In this document: one piece after another, positions 1 through 8,898 of the stretch | Position numbering within the stretch: position 1 is the first letter of the stretch | Layout: each line of letters starts with the position of its first letter | Notes under the pieces: model-generated | Databases searched by the model: none | Told to the model about the DNA's origin: nothing | The model's input: the letters and a program-made list of their open reading frames with translations, nothing else | From: Isohypsibius dastychi | Lineage: Eukaryota > Tardigrada > Eutardigrada > Parachela > Isohypsibiidae | NCBI GenBank assembly: GCA_034696485.1 | Contig: JAQIWT010000821.1 | Coordinates: forward strand, 1-14,759 | Length of the DNA stretch: 14,759 nt | Reading direction: 5' to 3' | Position numbers and translations under genes: made by a program

Positions 1-73
1 GGCTGCAGAAGAATGCGGTGATGAGGAGCATTCCCCCCAGGACGAGCCCTTTCGTGAGCCGTAGAGAAATCAT
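1..73 (-). CDS. N-terminus of an unidentified membrane or secreted protein (partial, runs off left edge)
   Basis: Only the first 24 codons are in the window. The minus-strand ATG at 73..71 opens MISLRLTKGLVLGGMLLITA and continues FFCS to the window edge. A short basic stretch (R5, K8) is followed by about 15 hydrophobic residues. This is the layout of a signal peptide or of a type II signal anchor, so the protein probably enters the secretory pathway. The frame is closed upstream by an in-frame TAG with no earlier ATG, which supports this start. It lies on the same strand as the insulin-like gene, downstream of it. No family can be assigned from so short a piece, and a chance open frame is not excluded. 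Confidence 0.35.
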   Translation of the reverse strand, partial: MISLRLTKGLVLGGMLLITAFFCS

Positions 74-741
74 GGTGATGATGGCCCAGGTATCTGAAGC
101 TGGAAGACTTGACGAAATGGAAAACTAATTAAGTTTAGGAAGATGGTTCAGGCAACATCGGAGCGAAGACTTTCAATGTTGTTGTTGTTCTTGAAATTTC
201 TTCACGAATGACGAAAAGTGACGGGCAGCTTCTCCGACGAGCAGCTTTCAGAATTTCGGATTCTGTCGGGTAATACAAGTTATAGTGCAAATACTGCAGA
301 AGCTCCGTACAGGAAAGAATGGAAGAGTACAAAACAGAAAACAGAACTTTCTTGGGAAGAAATCGAGTGAGAGTTTTACTGGAAATTCCAGAACGAGGTA
401 GCCCCTTGTGACTTGAGAGTGTTGGCCCCCAAGAAAGCCACACCCCACCAGCTGATGCATGCTGGTCGCTGGATGACACTCCGAACCGTGAGCGAACCGA
501 CGGAAAGAATGGAAAGGTCAATCCGATCATGCGAACTGGAAGTCCGAATTTATTTGTTTCTTATTTCATGCGATATTAAAGCTGACGAAACGGGCAATTG
601 GCAGTTTGTTTTTAGCCAGTACGGTAATGTTCCATATTGTGCACAAGATTTTAATCTAACTGTAAAAGCGATCCCAAATAAAAATAAATAAATACGGTGG
701 TTCTTAAAAGCATGAACACAGCAAGCGTTCAAGGTTTGAGT
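74..741. other. Intergenic region between the left-edge gene and the insulin-like gene
   Basis: I see no convincing gene here. Open frames on both strands, the longest about 130 codons on the minus strand, have no recognisable domain and low-complexity composition, and I treat them as chance. The right part should hold the 3' UTR of the insulin-like gene. A minus-strand ATTAAA at 650..655 lies about 90 nt beyond its stop codon and could be its polyadenylation signal. The left part should hold the promoter of the left-edge gene. An A/T-rich stretch near 675..692 contains overlapping AATAAA on the plus strand, but there is no plus-strand gene for it to serve. Confidence 0.5.
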
Positions 742-1257
742 TTAATTTTGGTTTTCGCAAAGTGGAACTACGTCGTTGTGACTGCATCCGAAATAACAGC
801 ATTTAATCAGAATCCGTTTGTTCCTCAATTGAACAACGTTTTGGTGAAACGGAACTGCAAGAAATAAGATATATTTAAAGTGATGAGAAAGGGTAACATA
901 TCTTGCAACAAAATTGTATTTCTATTCGGAAACACAGCACCAGCAGCGAAAACTCAAATTCAATTCATTAAAAATAAAAATATTTTAATTAGATTACATC
1001 TTACTTCCGGTTGGTCTGGTGGACTCGGGACTTCTGACTTCCGGTGGGGGTGATTCCCCTAGCCGGATATCAAACTGCGTATTCTTGGCGCAATAGCTTT
1101 CCAGTTGTCTCAAAAGCTCCGGTCCACATTGGAATACATTGTTCTTTTTGACCGGATAAATCACCATCGTCGTCGCGCCACTCGAATTCAGACTGCTAAA
1201 ACTCGGTCTTGTTTCCGCTAATAAAAACGGTGTCAAAACGAGTAAATAATTATTCAT
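742..1257 (-). CDS. Insulin/relaxin-superfamily peptide precursor (two exons)
   Basis: Secreted peptide hormone precursor of 121 aa, encoded by complement(join(742..854,1005..1257)). Exon 1 begins with a hydrophobic stretch (residues 4-14, YLLVLTPFLLA) that fits a short signal peptide. It then gives a B-chain motif, CGPELLRQLESYC, with C44 and C56 twelve residues apart as in insulin and relaxin. A proline-rich connecting segment follows (residues 67-84). The donor is A|GTAAG at 1004 and the acceptor is TTCTTGCAG ending at 855. They join in phase 1, the usual phase of the C-peptide intron in this superfamily. Exon 2 ends the C-peptide with a furin-type site RNKR (95-98). The A chain is CCYFGCSHNDVVPLC (C103, C104, C108, C117), exactly CCx3Cx8C. 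K37-K38 may be trimmed before the B chain, but no dibasic site follows it. The six cysteines are the canonical set with no extra pair. The start is the first ATG after an in-frame TGA 24-26 nt upstream. Family membership is firm; insulin versus relaxin subgroup is not resolved. Confidence 0.92.
855..1004 (-). other. Phase-1 intron in the C-peptide of the insulin-like gene
   Basis: This is a 150-nt intron with a GTAAG donor (complement of 1000..1004) and a TTTCTTGCAG acceptor (complement of 855..864). The exon-1 frame reads through into the intron and stops at TAA after two more codons (K-M). Unspliced, the reading frame would encode a B chain with no A chain. Splicing restores the frame with an ATT (Ile85) codon across the junction. 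Confidence 0.88.
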
Positions 1258-1622
1258 CTTTGCAGTAAATTTTAAAATTCAAATGACCACAAAACAGAAG
1301 TAGAGTGGTGCGAATGTCGGCCCTAGTCGAGATGCAATCTTCCAAACGAGCTGATAAACTAAGGTTCAAAATCCACATCGCGACCTTCAATGACGTCTTC
1401 ATGCTTCAAGAAAAAAATCCAACATCCTAAAAAACAATCACGACAGCAGCCTGCGCCAAAAAATAAACCATGCCAAACCAGAAGAGGATAAAATGAATCA
1501 AGAGGTACTGATAACAAAGAAAGTACACAGCTGAACGAGAGAAAGAACAAACGTTGTCTTAAAACAAACCCAACTTCCGGGCACGAAAAAATATTGACTA
1601 AAACTCCTGAATTAATGGCTGG
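1258..1622. other. Intergenic region: 3' UTR of KDM4 and promoter of the insulin-like gene
   Basis: This region lies between two genes on the minus strand. The right side should contain the KDM4 3' UTR and the left side the 5' UTR and promoter of the insulin-like gene. No canonical AATAAA or ATTAAA on the minus strand and no clear TATA box was found. A minus-strand open frame at 1359..1550 (63 codons, hydrophobic start, several cysteines) is discussed among the rejected items. Confidence 0.5.
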
Positions 1623-4194
1623 TTAAACGGCTGGCGCGTGATCTGAATCCGTCGTTCTGTCCAGCTCTCGGAAGTAGCCAGGGTGTGATGATTTGTCAGT
1701 GGCTAACGAGCTGCATGGGAATAAATGCCGATACGGGCTAGCTGAGAGGTTTGTCGGAGGAAGTAGGGGCATTTCCGGTAATATTGTATCAAGGGATACT
1801 CCGGGAAGGAAAAATAAAGGGGTGTAGGTATGGCGATCAACTGCGTAATTGTGTTCCCAGTCTGACACTGCAGGTTCTTCGGTAATCTCGCCTGGCATCT
1901 CTTCATCGTCCGAATCAAGAACGCGCTGAAACGTAAGAATGGGCATAAAAATCAAATTGCGTTCTTAATGATTCTTTACAAAATTCTCTTTACAAAATTA
2001 ACAGAAAGCGGATCAATTAAAAACATTCGATCAGTTTGAAACAGCAGCCTCCTGAGGCTCAAGGTAGGAGATGGAAGCGCGTTAGACATGTTAAAATGTA
2101 AATGAACATCGAAATTCTAAAAATTGAGCAAAGGCGGAAGATTCGGAATGAAAACAAATATATTCAACTTCAAAATAATTCATAATGTAAAAAGTCATGT
2201 ACCGGGAGCGCCCGATTCCCGTGGAAGAGGTCCCGAAACATTAAAAATACCGTTAGGAATGAAATGCCAACACCCAACCCAAATTGGAATAAAATAAAAT
2301 TTAGCATAACTTTCTGTTTTTCAGAAACGGTAATGAATTCCTTGAAAATCTACATAAGTGCAGCAAGACATGGTTGTTCATCACTTCTTCCACCAAGGGA
2401 CAAATACGTATTCCAGAACACTCACCCTTTTAACTTTCTTTTTCCTGATCAGTGCATCTAATCTCCCTGATTCCCCGGAAGATTTATCGCTGACTCTCTT
2501 CACCGATGCCGGTTCACTCGTCCCGGAAGCTTCCTCACCAGCCGATCCGGCCATCATCTTCCGTCCGCCACTGAATCCGCCATTCCTCCTTCTTTTCCCT
2601 TTCGCCAACAGCTCAACTGCTGGTCCACTTGTCGGTGGTCGATTTTTCGTTCCCTTGTCCTCTTCTGGGTGACGACCGCGTTCGGAGCCGTTCTGCCAGG
2701 CTTCCCACCTCTCAGGTTGGTATTTTTTGACGAAAATTCCCATGTCGATTCGGACGTTGTCTTCTTGGCAGTTGCATATCGAGCAATACTTTCCGTACTC
2801 AATCCATCTTTCCGTTGCAAAATTCGTCGACTCGGCAATGTTCAGCCCGCAATTGAAACCGGCGTGATAACCAAACGGAAATGTGATAATAATCTCTCCT
2901 CGATTTTGCATAACCTAAATGCAAATCATGAATAAGAAACCAAATCACAAAAATCTGTTCAATTTAACGCTGTTGGAATATTTTCTAACATTCGGTATCA
3001 AAAGTACAAAAAAATCAAAAAACAATTATTTCAGCGAATTAAATGATTTCTAATTGAACAATTTTTATACCCGGTTGAAAGGAACTCCGCTGCTTTTCAA
3101 CACTGTGTGAGAGATCATAATCGATTTGTGCCTTAGAAATGAGTGGCACTGTTTGTACATATCGGGAAACGCGGCTGAAAAAGGTAGCAAAATATTAATG
3201 AACTGTCATAAATGAAATTATCGAAGAAACCGTGATACCTTCTGCTATCCGCTCGAATCTTCTGCCGTGCTGAGGAGGAACGCTGTACCAAAACTTGGCC
3301 GACCCATCGTGGATAAGATTTATAGAATAGAGATCCATATCCTCAGTGTGCCATCCGAAAAACGCTCTCCACATTCCAAAATATAAATACGGTGTATTAA
3401 CACCCTGGACCTTGATTTCCTTTCCGTCTTCGTCGACAATGTCGTCCAGAACTGACGGAAGACGGCTTATATTCCATACCTACACAAAGGATATCCCAAT
3501 CTTAAGTTAATTTGCAAACAGTTTGCAATTTCAACTCACATTTTGGTCATCGTCGAAAAGACTTCCAGAATTATCTGCGCCATATATTGGTGGATTAATC
3601 GTCAGCTGCTTCCAGAAATTCCTCTCGGTTTCCTCCATAGTGGTCGAGAAGTCCATTTCTTGGTTGTATGCATATTCCTTGAAATCGCCCCATGTCATTC
3701 CATCGCAATCATAATTCCGGACTTCGTAGGAACCACGATTGGCAGTCTGACGAGTATCTTGTCGGATTGGCGTTCTGATGATCATATTGTCCAAATCCTC
3801 ATATCCACCGCGCCGAGGTGTCCATCCTTCAGGTGGCACAATCTATACAGAGGACGCAAAATCAACATTCAGATCAAAACAATCATGTAAACAAAGCATT
3901 CAGAAATGAAGGCGGCCTTGCCCATTTTCCTGTCCTGGTTTATTGTATAACTAGCACGTAGGTACAGGGAATTCTGTTACTTAAAATCACAAATCTTACC
4001 TTGGCGATTCCTCCGAGATGTGCGTTCCTGCTCTCCATGTAGCGAATATAACCTCGAAAATCCTTGAACTGTTCCATTGTTGGAAAAAACGTGAGGATTT
4101 TAGGGTTCTTTGGATCATTCCAAGGCTCGCCTTCAGTTTGCACAGATGTGGAGGCATTATAGCTCGAACCTGAACCCGTTTCGCTCCCCATCAT
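1623..4194 (-). CDS. KDM4: KDM4/JMJD2-type histone lysine demethylase, short form without PHD or Tudor
   Basis: Nuclear Fe(II)/2-oxoglutarate dioxygenase that, by family, removes methyl groups from trimethylated H3K9 and H3K36. Six exons, complement(join(1623..1925,2426..2914,3071..3174,3239..3479,3540..3842,4000..4194)), give 544 aa, and all phases agree. JmjN lies near residues 33-75 and JmjC near 165-330. The iron ligands are H210, E212 and H298. The 2-oxoglutarate contacts are Y154, N220 and K228. The zinc site is C256, H262, C328 and C330. All sit at a constant +22 offset from human KDM4A, so the core has no gaps. The tail is basic (about 372-445) then acidic, and contains PGVSL at 485-489, which fits the HP1-binding PxVxL pattern. 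Length and domain content resemble Drosophila Kdm4A and human KDM4D. Translation starts at a double ATG (4194 or 4191). Intron 5 (500 nt) could hide a small exon, so the tail is less certain than the core. Confidence 0.94.
1926..2425 (-). other. KDM4 intron 5
   Basis: This 500-nt intron has a GTGAGT donor (complement of 2420..2425) and a CTTACGTTTCAG acceptor ending at 1926. It joins the basic linker (...KKVKR) to the acidic tail (RVLDSDDEE...) in phase 0. I saw no conserved coding segment inside. Confidence 0.75.
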
Positions 4195-4720
4195 CTCTGG
4201 TCAAAGAAGAACTGATCCAAAATATTACTACAATCAACAGGTACAATAAAAGCAAGCGGAATCGAGGATGATGATCAGCAGGGAAGAACGGAAACTAATT
4301 AATCCGACCACCCTGAATACAGCTTCATGGCGCACAGATCAGATGTCCCGCACAACAAAATGGTTTTTTAGCCGATGAAATAAATTTTTGAGAGGTAAAT
4401 AGAACGAATGCAGCGAAGATAACCTTTCTCGCAAGTGGAACTATTTCGTGCAACAAGGGAAGAATTTTGAATGTTGTCGAGCAAGTTCAAACGAGAAAGT
4501 GCGGAGCCTTGGTCAGGGGGGTTGACTTGGATCCTCGTGTGTACCCCTCAAATAACCAAAACCTCGAAGTCAGCTGTTTGGGCTGTTTGGATTTCCCAAG
4601 TTTTCGTTTCTTATTTGGGGCCTCGAAATGTGTTTTGATTCCGAGATGCGTTGAATATCTGTTGCTACAAGATACCAACGAAATTTGTGTTTATTCGATT
4701 GAGCACATGCGTGCTCAGGA
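4195..4720. promoter_or_regulatory. Divergent intergenic region, KDM4 (minus) and TMEM120 (plus)
   Basis: 526 bp separate the two start codons, which point away from each other, so this stretch must hold both 5' UTRs and probably a shared, bidirectional promoter. I found no clear TATA box at a sensible distance for either gene, which fits TATA-less housekeeping promoters. Open frames on both strands here have no recognisable content. Confidence 0.6.
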
Positions 4721-7307
4721 ATGGCGCTTTTAGAAGAGAAGCCCCAACTGGATGGAATCTCAGCTGATTTTGCAACCCTGTCGACCGAGTTTCGCACATT
4801 CGAGGTAACAAATGGCGTGAGAAGTATTTGGTCTGTGTTATATTCCAGTTGCGCTGCAATTAATTGATGTGATTAATAACGATGCAGAAAGTTAGCAGTC
4901 AGTGAGCCTATGAGGGGAAGCTATAAACATCTTGGCTGTTGTCACTTCTTCCATGTTGCTCGGTTCGGTTTGGTGAAAGTGAGGGTACAAGGTATTTTCA
5001 TCTTAGGTTCAGTTTGTTTTGGTTATTTTCTGCTGGTTTTTTTCCTGAATTGAATTTGAATTTGAATTTGGGGACGGTAATTTCCGTGTTGTTTTTCTGT
5101 GGCTCAGATATGCTGTTGCCTGTTGTTTCATAGGCGTATTTAAATCTTGATGACTTATTTCGATTATTTGCTTGTGCTTACTCGGCTTCGCTTACATTCT
5201 TGTAATTATTTTAAAGTTTTACCTGATTTATTTCTTTCATTCTTTTTTCCTTTGTAGAGGACTCACAAGGCTTACGTGGGACAGTTGGAGGGCATTGATG
5301 AGGCCCAAGGAAAGTGTCTCAAAGATCTCCACCACCATAAATATCGTCTCGGGCAGATTCAAGAAAACCTCAAAAAGTGATCTACATTTTGCATTGCAAA
5401 AAGTTATTAAAGGATATCAGTGTATGTTACTGATTTCATTTTCTAGTTTCAAGAAGAATGCGACAGAATCTGACAGGGAACAGATTGCGGAACTGGAAAA
5501 AGCACTTGCCGACCGGAAGTCACAGCTGGCAGACATCGCCGAAACTTTGCCTCGAAAGAGCAAGTATGTCCCTGTATCGGATTGAAAAGAGTTCAAAGCT
5601 CAACATTGTCGTTGTTTCTAGCATCTACCTTCGGACAGTGCTGGGGAATGTGAACGTTTCGCTTTTGAGTAAAGCTGAACGGTAAATTTTCTTCAATGTA
5701 GTACCTGGTTTTATTACAGAATATATGTAATTAGGAATGTGATTACTACATAGTTTATTACATACTACATAGTTATTACATACATAGTCTTTTGATCAGG
5801 AAACGCTCCTTTGTTGACTAGATGTTTATAGTACCTCACCGAACCGAATTGAATTTAAATTCGTGAACCGGATATTGATTATGGATTGTTTTTTTCAGGT
5901 TCAAGTACAAGGATGAATATGAGCGGTTCAAGTTGAAAGTGACGATAATCTCGACCATCATGTCATTTTGCAATCTCTTCCTATTTAAATATCGGTACGG
6001 ATTTATTCGCTAAATATCTAATCTGCGAAATATGATTTCTGCTGTTTTTCAGATTTGCTGACGCTGCGTTCCATTTTTTATTAGTTTGGTATTATTGCAC
6101 ATTAACGATCAGAGAGGGTATTTTACGAATGAATGGATCAAAGTGAGTCAAATAGTTCTCTGTGCTCGTTGCCGATGTATTATTTGCCATTGTTCTTTCA
6201 GGATCCAAGCCTGGTGGGTCGCACATCATTATATCACATCTTTCGTGACCGGCGTTTTAGTTACATGGTAAGGTGTTTTTTTTGTTTTTTTTTCTTGTAT
6301 TTAAAGCTGTTTTGAACGTTGTGTTCCCAGGCCGGATACTTCGATTTATCAGGAATTTCGGAATCAGTTCTACTTTTTCTCGTTGTATCTCGGTAAGGTT
6401 TTGCAGTGACATTAATTGTGGAAGTCATTTTATGAATTTTTGTTCAACTGAATAAACTGTACGTGGTCATTTGTTGAGGAGTTTCTCATTTGATTAATCA
6501 CGCTTCAGGTTCAATCTAAAATTTAAAACAGAAGTTATTGTGTCAGTTGTACTGTAATGGTTAGTTAATTTTGTTTATTAAATAACGAGGGGTTGTTTTT
6601 TGTTTCAGGTCTCGTGCAAATTCTCCAATACCGTTATCAACATGGACAACTGTACAAACTGAAAGCGCTTGGCGAACGGAGCAGTATGGAATTGACAATC
6701 GGTAAGTATTCAGTCACGAATGTTAAATGGAAAGTTATTTAAATGTTGAAGAAATGGATTAAAATTTTAAATAAATAAGGAGGAGCATGATTTGATAGAA
6801 TTAGCACCGTATTTAATGATTAAAACCGTTCATGATACTGTTGGTGATGTGTGTTTCACACTTGTTTTGTATTACAGAGGGTTTTCATTCGTGGATGTGG
6901 CGCGGACTTGGCTTCCTTCTTCCGTTTCTTTTTACCGGTTATGTATGTTATGGTGGTGAACTGTCTTATTTTGCAGAGGGATATTTGAAATCTGTGCTTG
7001 TAGTTTTTCCAACTTTATAACGCGTATACTTTATGGAGGCTTTCGAAAGATCCCCGGTGCCACGAATGGCAGGTAATATTTTCTAAATTTTCATTTCCGA
7101 TTGATGCTTTAGTACAAAAGGATTTCTTTTTCTCGGATACAGGTTCAAATTTGCGCATTGGGATTTTTGATTCTATTCCTGGGAAATACGATCACAACCC
7201 TGTTTGTGGTCAAATCGAAAATCCAGCGAACTTCAAGTGCGAGCAAAGAAAGCGAACGACGTGAACTAGAGTCGAAGTACACGGAAACTCACGAAAAATC
7301 CTCATAG
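4721..7307 (+). CDS. TMEM120: TMEM120 family multi-pass membrane protein (TACAN-like)
   Basis: Twelve coding exons give 361 aa: join(4721..4804,5258..5376,5447..5563,5622..5681,5899..5994,6053..6142,6202..6267,6331..6392,6609..6701,6878..6942,7004..7072,7143..7307). Every junction is in phase. Vertebrate TMEM120A/B are about 340 aa, ER/nuclear-envelope six-helix proteins with an ELOVL-like fold. TMEM120A structures contain coenzyme A; an ion-channel role in touch sensing has been proposed and disputed. Residues 1-110 are charged and likely coiled coil. Family signatures follow: [12 protein letters not shown] (113-124), [10 protein letters not shown] (130s), [13 protein letters not shown] (168-180), WWVAHHY (193-199), [11 protein letters not shown] (251-261), [15 protein letters not shown] (267-281), DPRCHEWQ (300-307) and [15 protein letters not shown] (316-330). 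The C-terminal 30 residues are polar and charged. The start is the ATG before MALLEEKPQ, the only start in phase with exon 2 and of family-like length. Assignment is firm; cellular role in this animal is inferred. Confidence 0.96.
4805..5257 (+). other. TMEM120 intron 1
   Basis: This 453-nt intron has a GTAACA donor and a long T-rich tract ending in TTTGTAG. It is the largest intron of the gene and contains a short tandem repeat (see the separate entry). No exon or RNA gene was seen inside it. Confidence 0.8.
5047..5070. repeat. Short tandem repeat, unit TTTGAA
   Basis: About four copies of a TTTGAA/GAATTT unit lie in TMEM120 intron 1. The tract is too short to suggest anything but a simple microsatellite. 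Confidence 0.7.
5742..5790. repeat. Imperfect tandem repeat of ATTACATACTACATAGTT type
   Basis: Three degenerate copies of a 15-18 nt unit containing ATTAC(AT)ACATAGT lie in TMEM120 intron 4 (5682..5898). The copies begin near 5742, 5757 and 5775. They look like a local slippage-derived repeat. Confidence 0.65.
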
Positions 7308-7760
7308 CCTATCCGACCTCTTCGTCAACTCCCGGTTAGGTTTCCGGATATTTTCCTGATTTCCTTTTGCCTACTTATTTTTCCGTATTATATGCCATGT
7401 TAGACACGTTGTTTTGTTCATGGAACTATTCAAAACTAACTGCCTTGAAAATCAGAAAAAATGTGGGAATTCCCACAGTGACATCCGGTTGGCCGAAGGT
7501 CCCTTGGCGCCACTTGACCTTTCCTTCTACATTGGTTTTTGGCTGCAAGCTGTCTTTAATTTCTAACCATACTGTACTGTTTGTTATCCTAATGCTATGC
7601 CCCTTTTGGAACATGTTCAAAACTCCTTGAAAATCGCCATAAAATGACGAAAAGTTCAAAACAGCCATGCACGCTCGTCAAAATCCTCTCAGCTTTTTAA
7701 TTTTTGTCTTCGTTCGAAACGGATTCAGACAAACGGATGACACAAAAAAACTTGAACGAA
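7308..7760. other. Convergent intergenic region, TMEM120 and METTL18 3' ends
   Basis: The two genes end facing each other, 453 bp apart. A minus-strand ATTAAA at 7696..7701 is the likely METTL18 polyadenylation signal. I saw no AATAAA for TMEM120. Overlapping open frames on both strands around 7370..7670 have no recognisable domain and are treated as chance. Confidence 0.55.
7696..7701 (-). promoter_or_regulatory. Candidate polyadenylation signal of METTL18 (ATTAAA)
   Basis: The common variant hexamer ATTAAA occurs on the minus strand about 60 nt beyond the METTL18 stop codon, a normal distance. Confidence 0.5.
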
Positions 7761-8699
7761 TTAGACAGAAGAAATGGTCAAAACTTCACGCCGCACACTA
7801 TCCGGAAATTCTCTGGAAGAAATCACCTTTAGCTCATTTCCGTCCAATAAAACCTCGCGTAAAAAATCTGTGCCACCATCAAGTCCAAAATAATGGGATT
7901 TTCCAGCCAAATAAACCAGCCCATCTTTCTTGAGTAATCGCGGAATAACCTTCACTAATTTGAGAAGAACGTCCTTCCGGTAGACCGTATCGCTGGTTAA
8001 TATCACGTCGAATCTGTCTTCAGCCGCAACATTTTTGGCTACCTCCTCCCAGTCTCCACTTAGAAGCTGAATTATTTTCCTTACTTCCGGTTCCGGAATA
8101 TTCTTCAGTACATTGGGAATTGTGGAGGAGATGATGACTTCGGAATTATAATCCTGTAAAACGACAGCTGCGGCACCGGAAGTGGCTGCTAAAATTCCTG
8201 GTAATCCAGCACCACAGCCAAGTTCTAAAACACGTTTTCCGGAGAAAGAAACACTGGGTTCTGTGAGCAGAAATGAAAGAAGATCACAAGCGCCGTCCCA
8301 AACTCGGAAACCTCCTTCATAAATTCGCGGGATGATATCGGAGCCGGAATCATTTGTCAAAACATCCAGAATACTTTTTGATTTTTCCAGAGATTGTGCG
8401 CTGAGAAAATAGAGGAGTTTTCCGCTGATGTCGATGAAATTCCAGTCCGAATTCATGGAGGCATCATTTCCGGGATCTTCCGCATGTTCGTGAGACGAAT
8501 TCGAGAAATCGCCAAGAGGATGTTCCCGAAATGGCCGCAATGTTCCGGTTATTTCGTTTTGCGGTTGCGATGATGGCTTAGAGCTGCTTTCGAGGATTTC
8601 CTGAGGTTTTGGAGCATTTCCAGACTTGCTCGATTCTTCCCAGAATCCGTTATCCTCGCCATCCAATTCGGGAGCTGGAAAATTGAAAGCAAAAGACAT
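7761..8699 (-). CDS. METTL18: METTL18-type protein-histidine N-methyltransferase, intronless
   Basis: SAM-dependent methyltransferase whose human and yeast (Hpm1) relatives methylate a histidine of ribosomal protein L3 (uL3). The single open frame gives 312 aa. The N-terminal third is polar and probably disordered. The seven-strand Rossmann domain starts near residue 124 with RIYEGGFRVWDGACDLLSFL. It carries motif I, VLELGCGAGLPG (157-168), the family signature QDYNSEVI (182-189) with PNV (195-197), then RFDVILTSDTVY (229-240) and the C-terminal KSHYFGLDGG (267-276). I chose the ATG at 8699 because MSFAFNF matches the family N-terminus. An in-frame ATG at 8777 would add 26 residues that look unlike the family and are probably 5' UTR. 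It faces TMEM120 tail to tail and SLC35B1 head to head. It has no introns, unlike the other protein-coding genes here, which suggests but does not prove an old retrocopy origin. Confidence 0.95.
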   Translation of the reverse strand: MSFAFNFPAPELDGEDNGFWEESSKSGNAPKPQEILESSSKPSSQPQNEITGTLRPFREHPLGDFSNSSHEHAEDPGNDASMNSDWNFIDISGKLLYFLSAQSLEKSKSILDVLTNDSGSDIIPRIYEGGFRVWDGACDLLSFLLTEPSVSFSGKRVLELGCGAGLPGILAATSGAAAVVLQDYNSEVIISSTIPNVLKNIPEPEVRKIIQLLSGDWEEVAKNVAAEDRFDVILTSDTVYRKDVLLKLVKVIPRLLKKDGLVYLAGKSHYFGLDGGTDFLREVLLDGNELKVISSREFPDSVRREVLTISSV

Positions 8700-8898
8700 T
8701 TGAATTGAATTGTTGGAATCGAAAATATCCAAATTGTAACAGTCAAGTGTTCCCGAGTTGGTAGATTTGGCCGACAATTGCAGGCTCTAAGAATTAAAAT
8801 AATTGTCGAATGAACATATGAAAGTTAACCAAAACCAGGACTGAAATCACCCCTGACATCCCCAGTATAATTCTATTCCCCTTACGTCTGAGCACAGC
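8700..8898. promoter_or_regulatory. METTL18 upstream region
   Basis: This 199-bp stretch between the METTL18 start and the tRNA gene must carry the METTL18 5' UTR and promoter. The in-frame extension to an ATG at 8777 lies here. No TATA box was recognised. Confidence 0.5.

Noticed and set aside
135-530. 131-codon minus-strand frame upstream of the left-edge gene
   Set aside because: No domain, biased and low-complexity residues, no splice context; its length is within chance for this region.
667-694. Triple AATAAA on the plus strand as a polyadenylation region
   Set aside because: No plus-strand gene precedes it; the A/T-rich run explains it.
994-1257. Reading the insulin-like exon 1 as a complete 87-residue protein ending at TAA (994)
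   Set aside because: The last three residues come from the intron side of a good GTAAG donor. Splicing there joins in phase to an exon with a perfect A chain, which is far more informative than the unspliced orphan.
1359-1550. A 63-codon minus-strand frame with a hydrophobic start and clustered cysteines (GCCRDCFLGC), just upstream of the insulin-like gene
   Set aside because: The cysteine spacing is not CCx3C or any peptide pattern I know. It lacks a cleavage site, remains hydrophobic well past the signal region, and lies where the KDM4 3' UTR is expected. Probably a chance frame.
6943-7003. An upstream acceptor TTTTGCAG ending at 6976 in TMEM120 intron 10
   Set aside because: Using it would leave a 34-nt intron and give R-D-I-stop. 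The later acceptor CTTGTAG ending at 7003 gives [11 protein letters not shown], which fits the family. The upstream AG is most likely a decoy in the T-rich tract.
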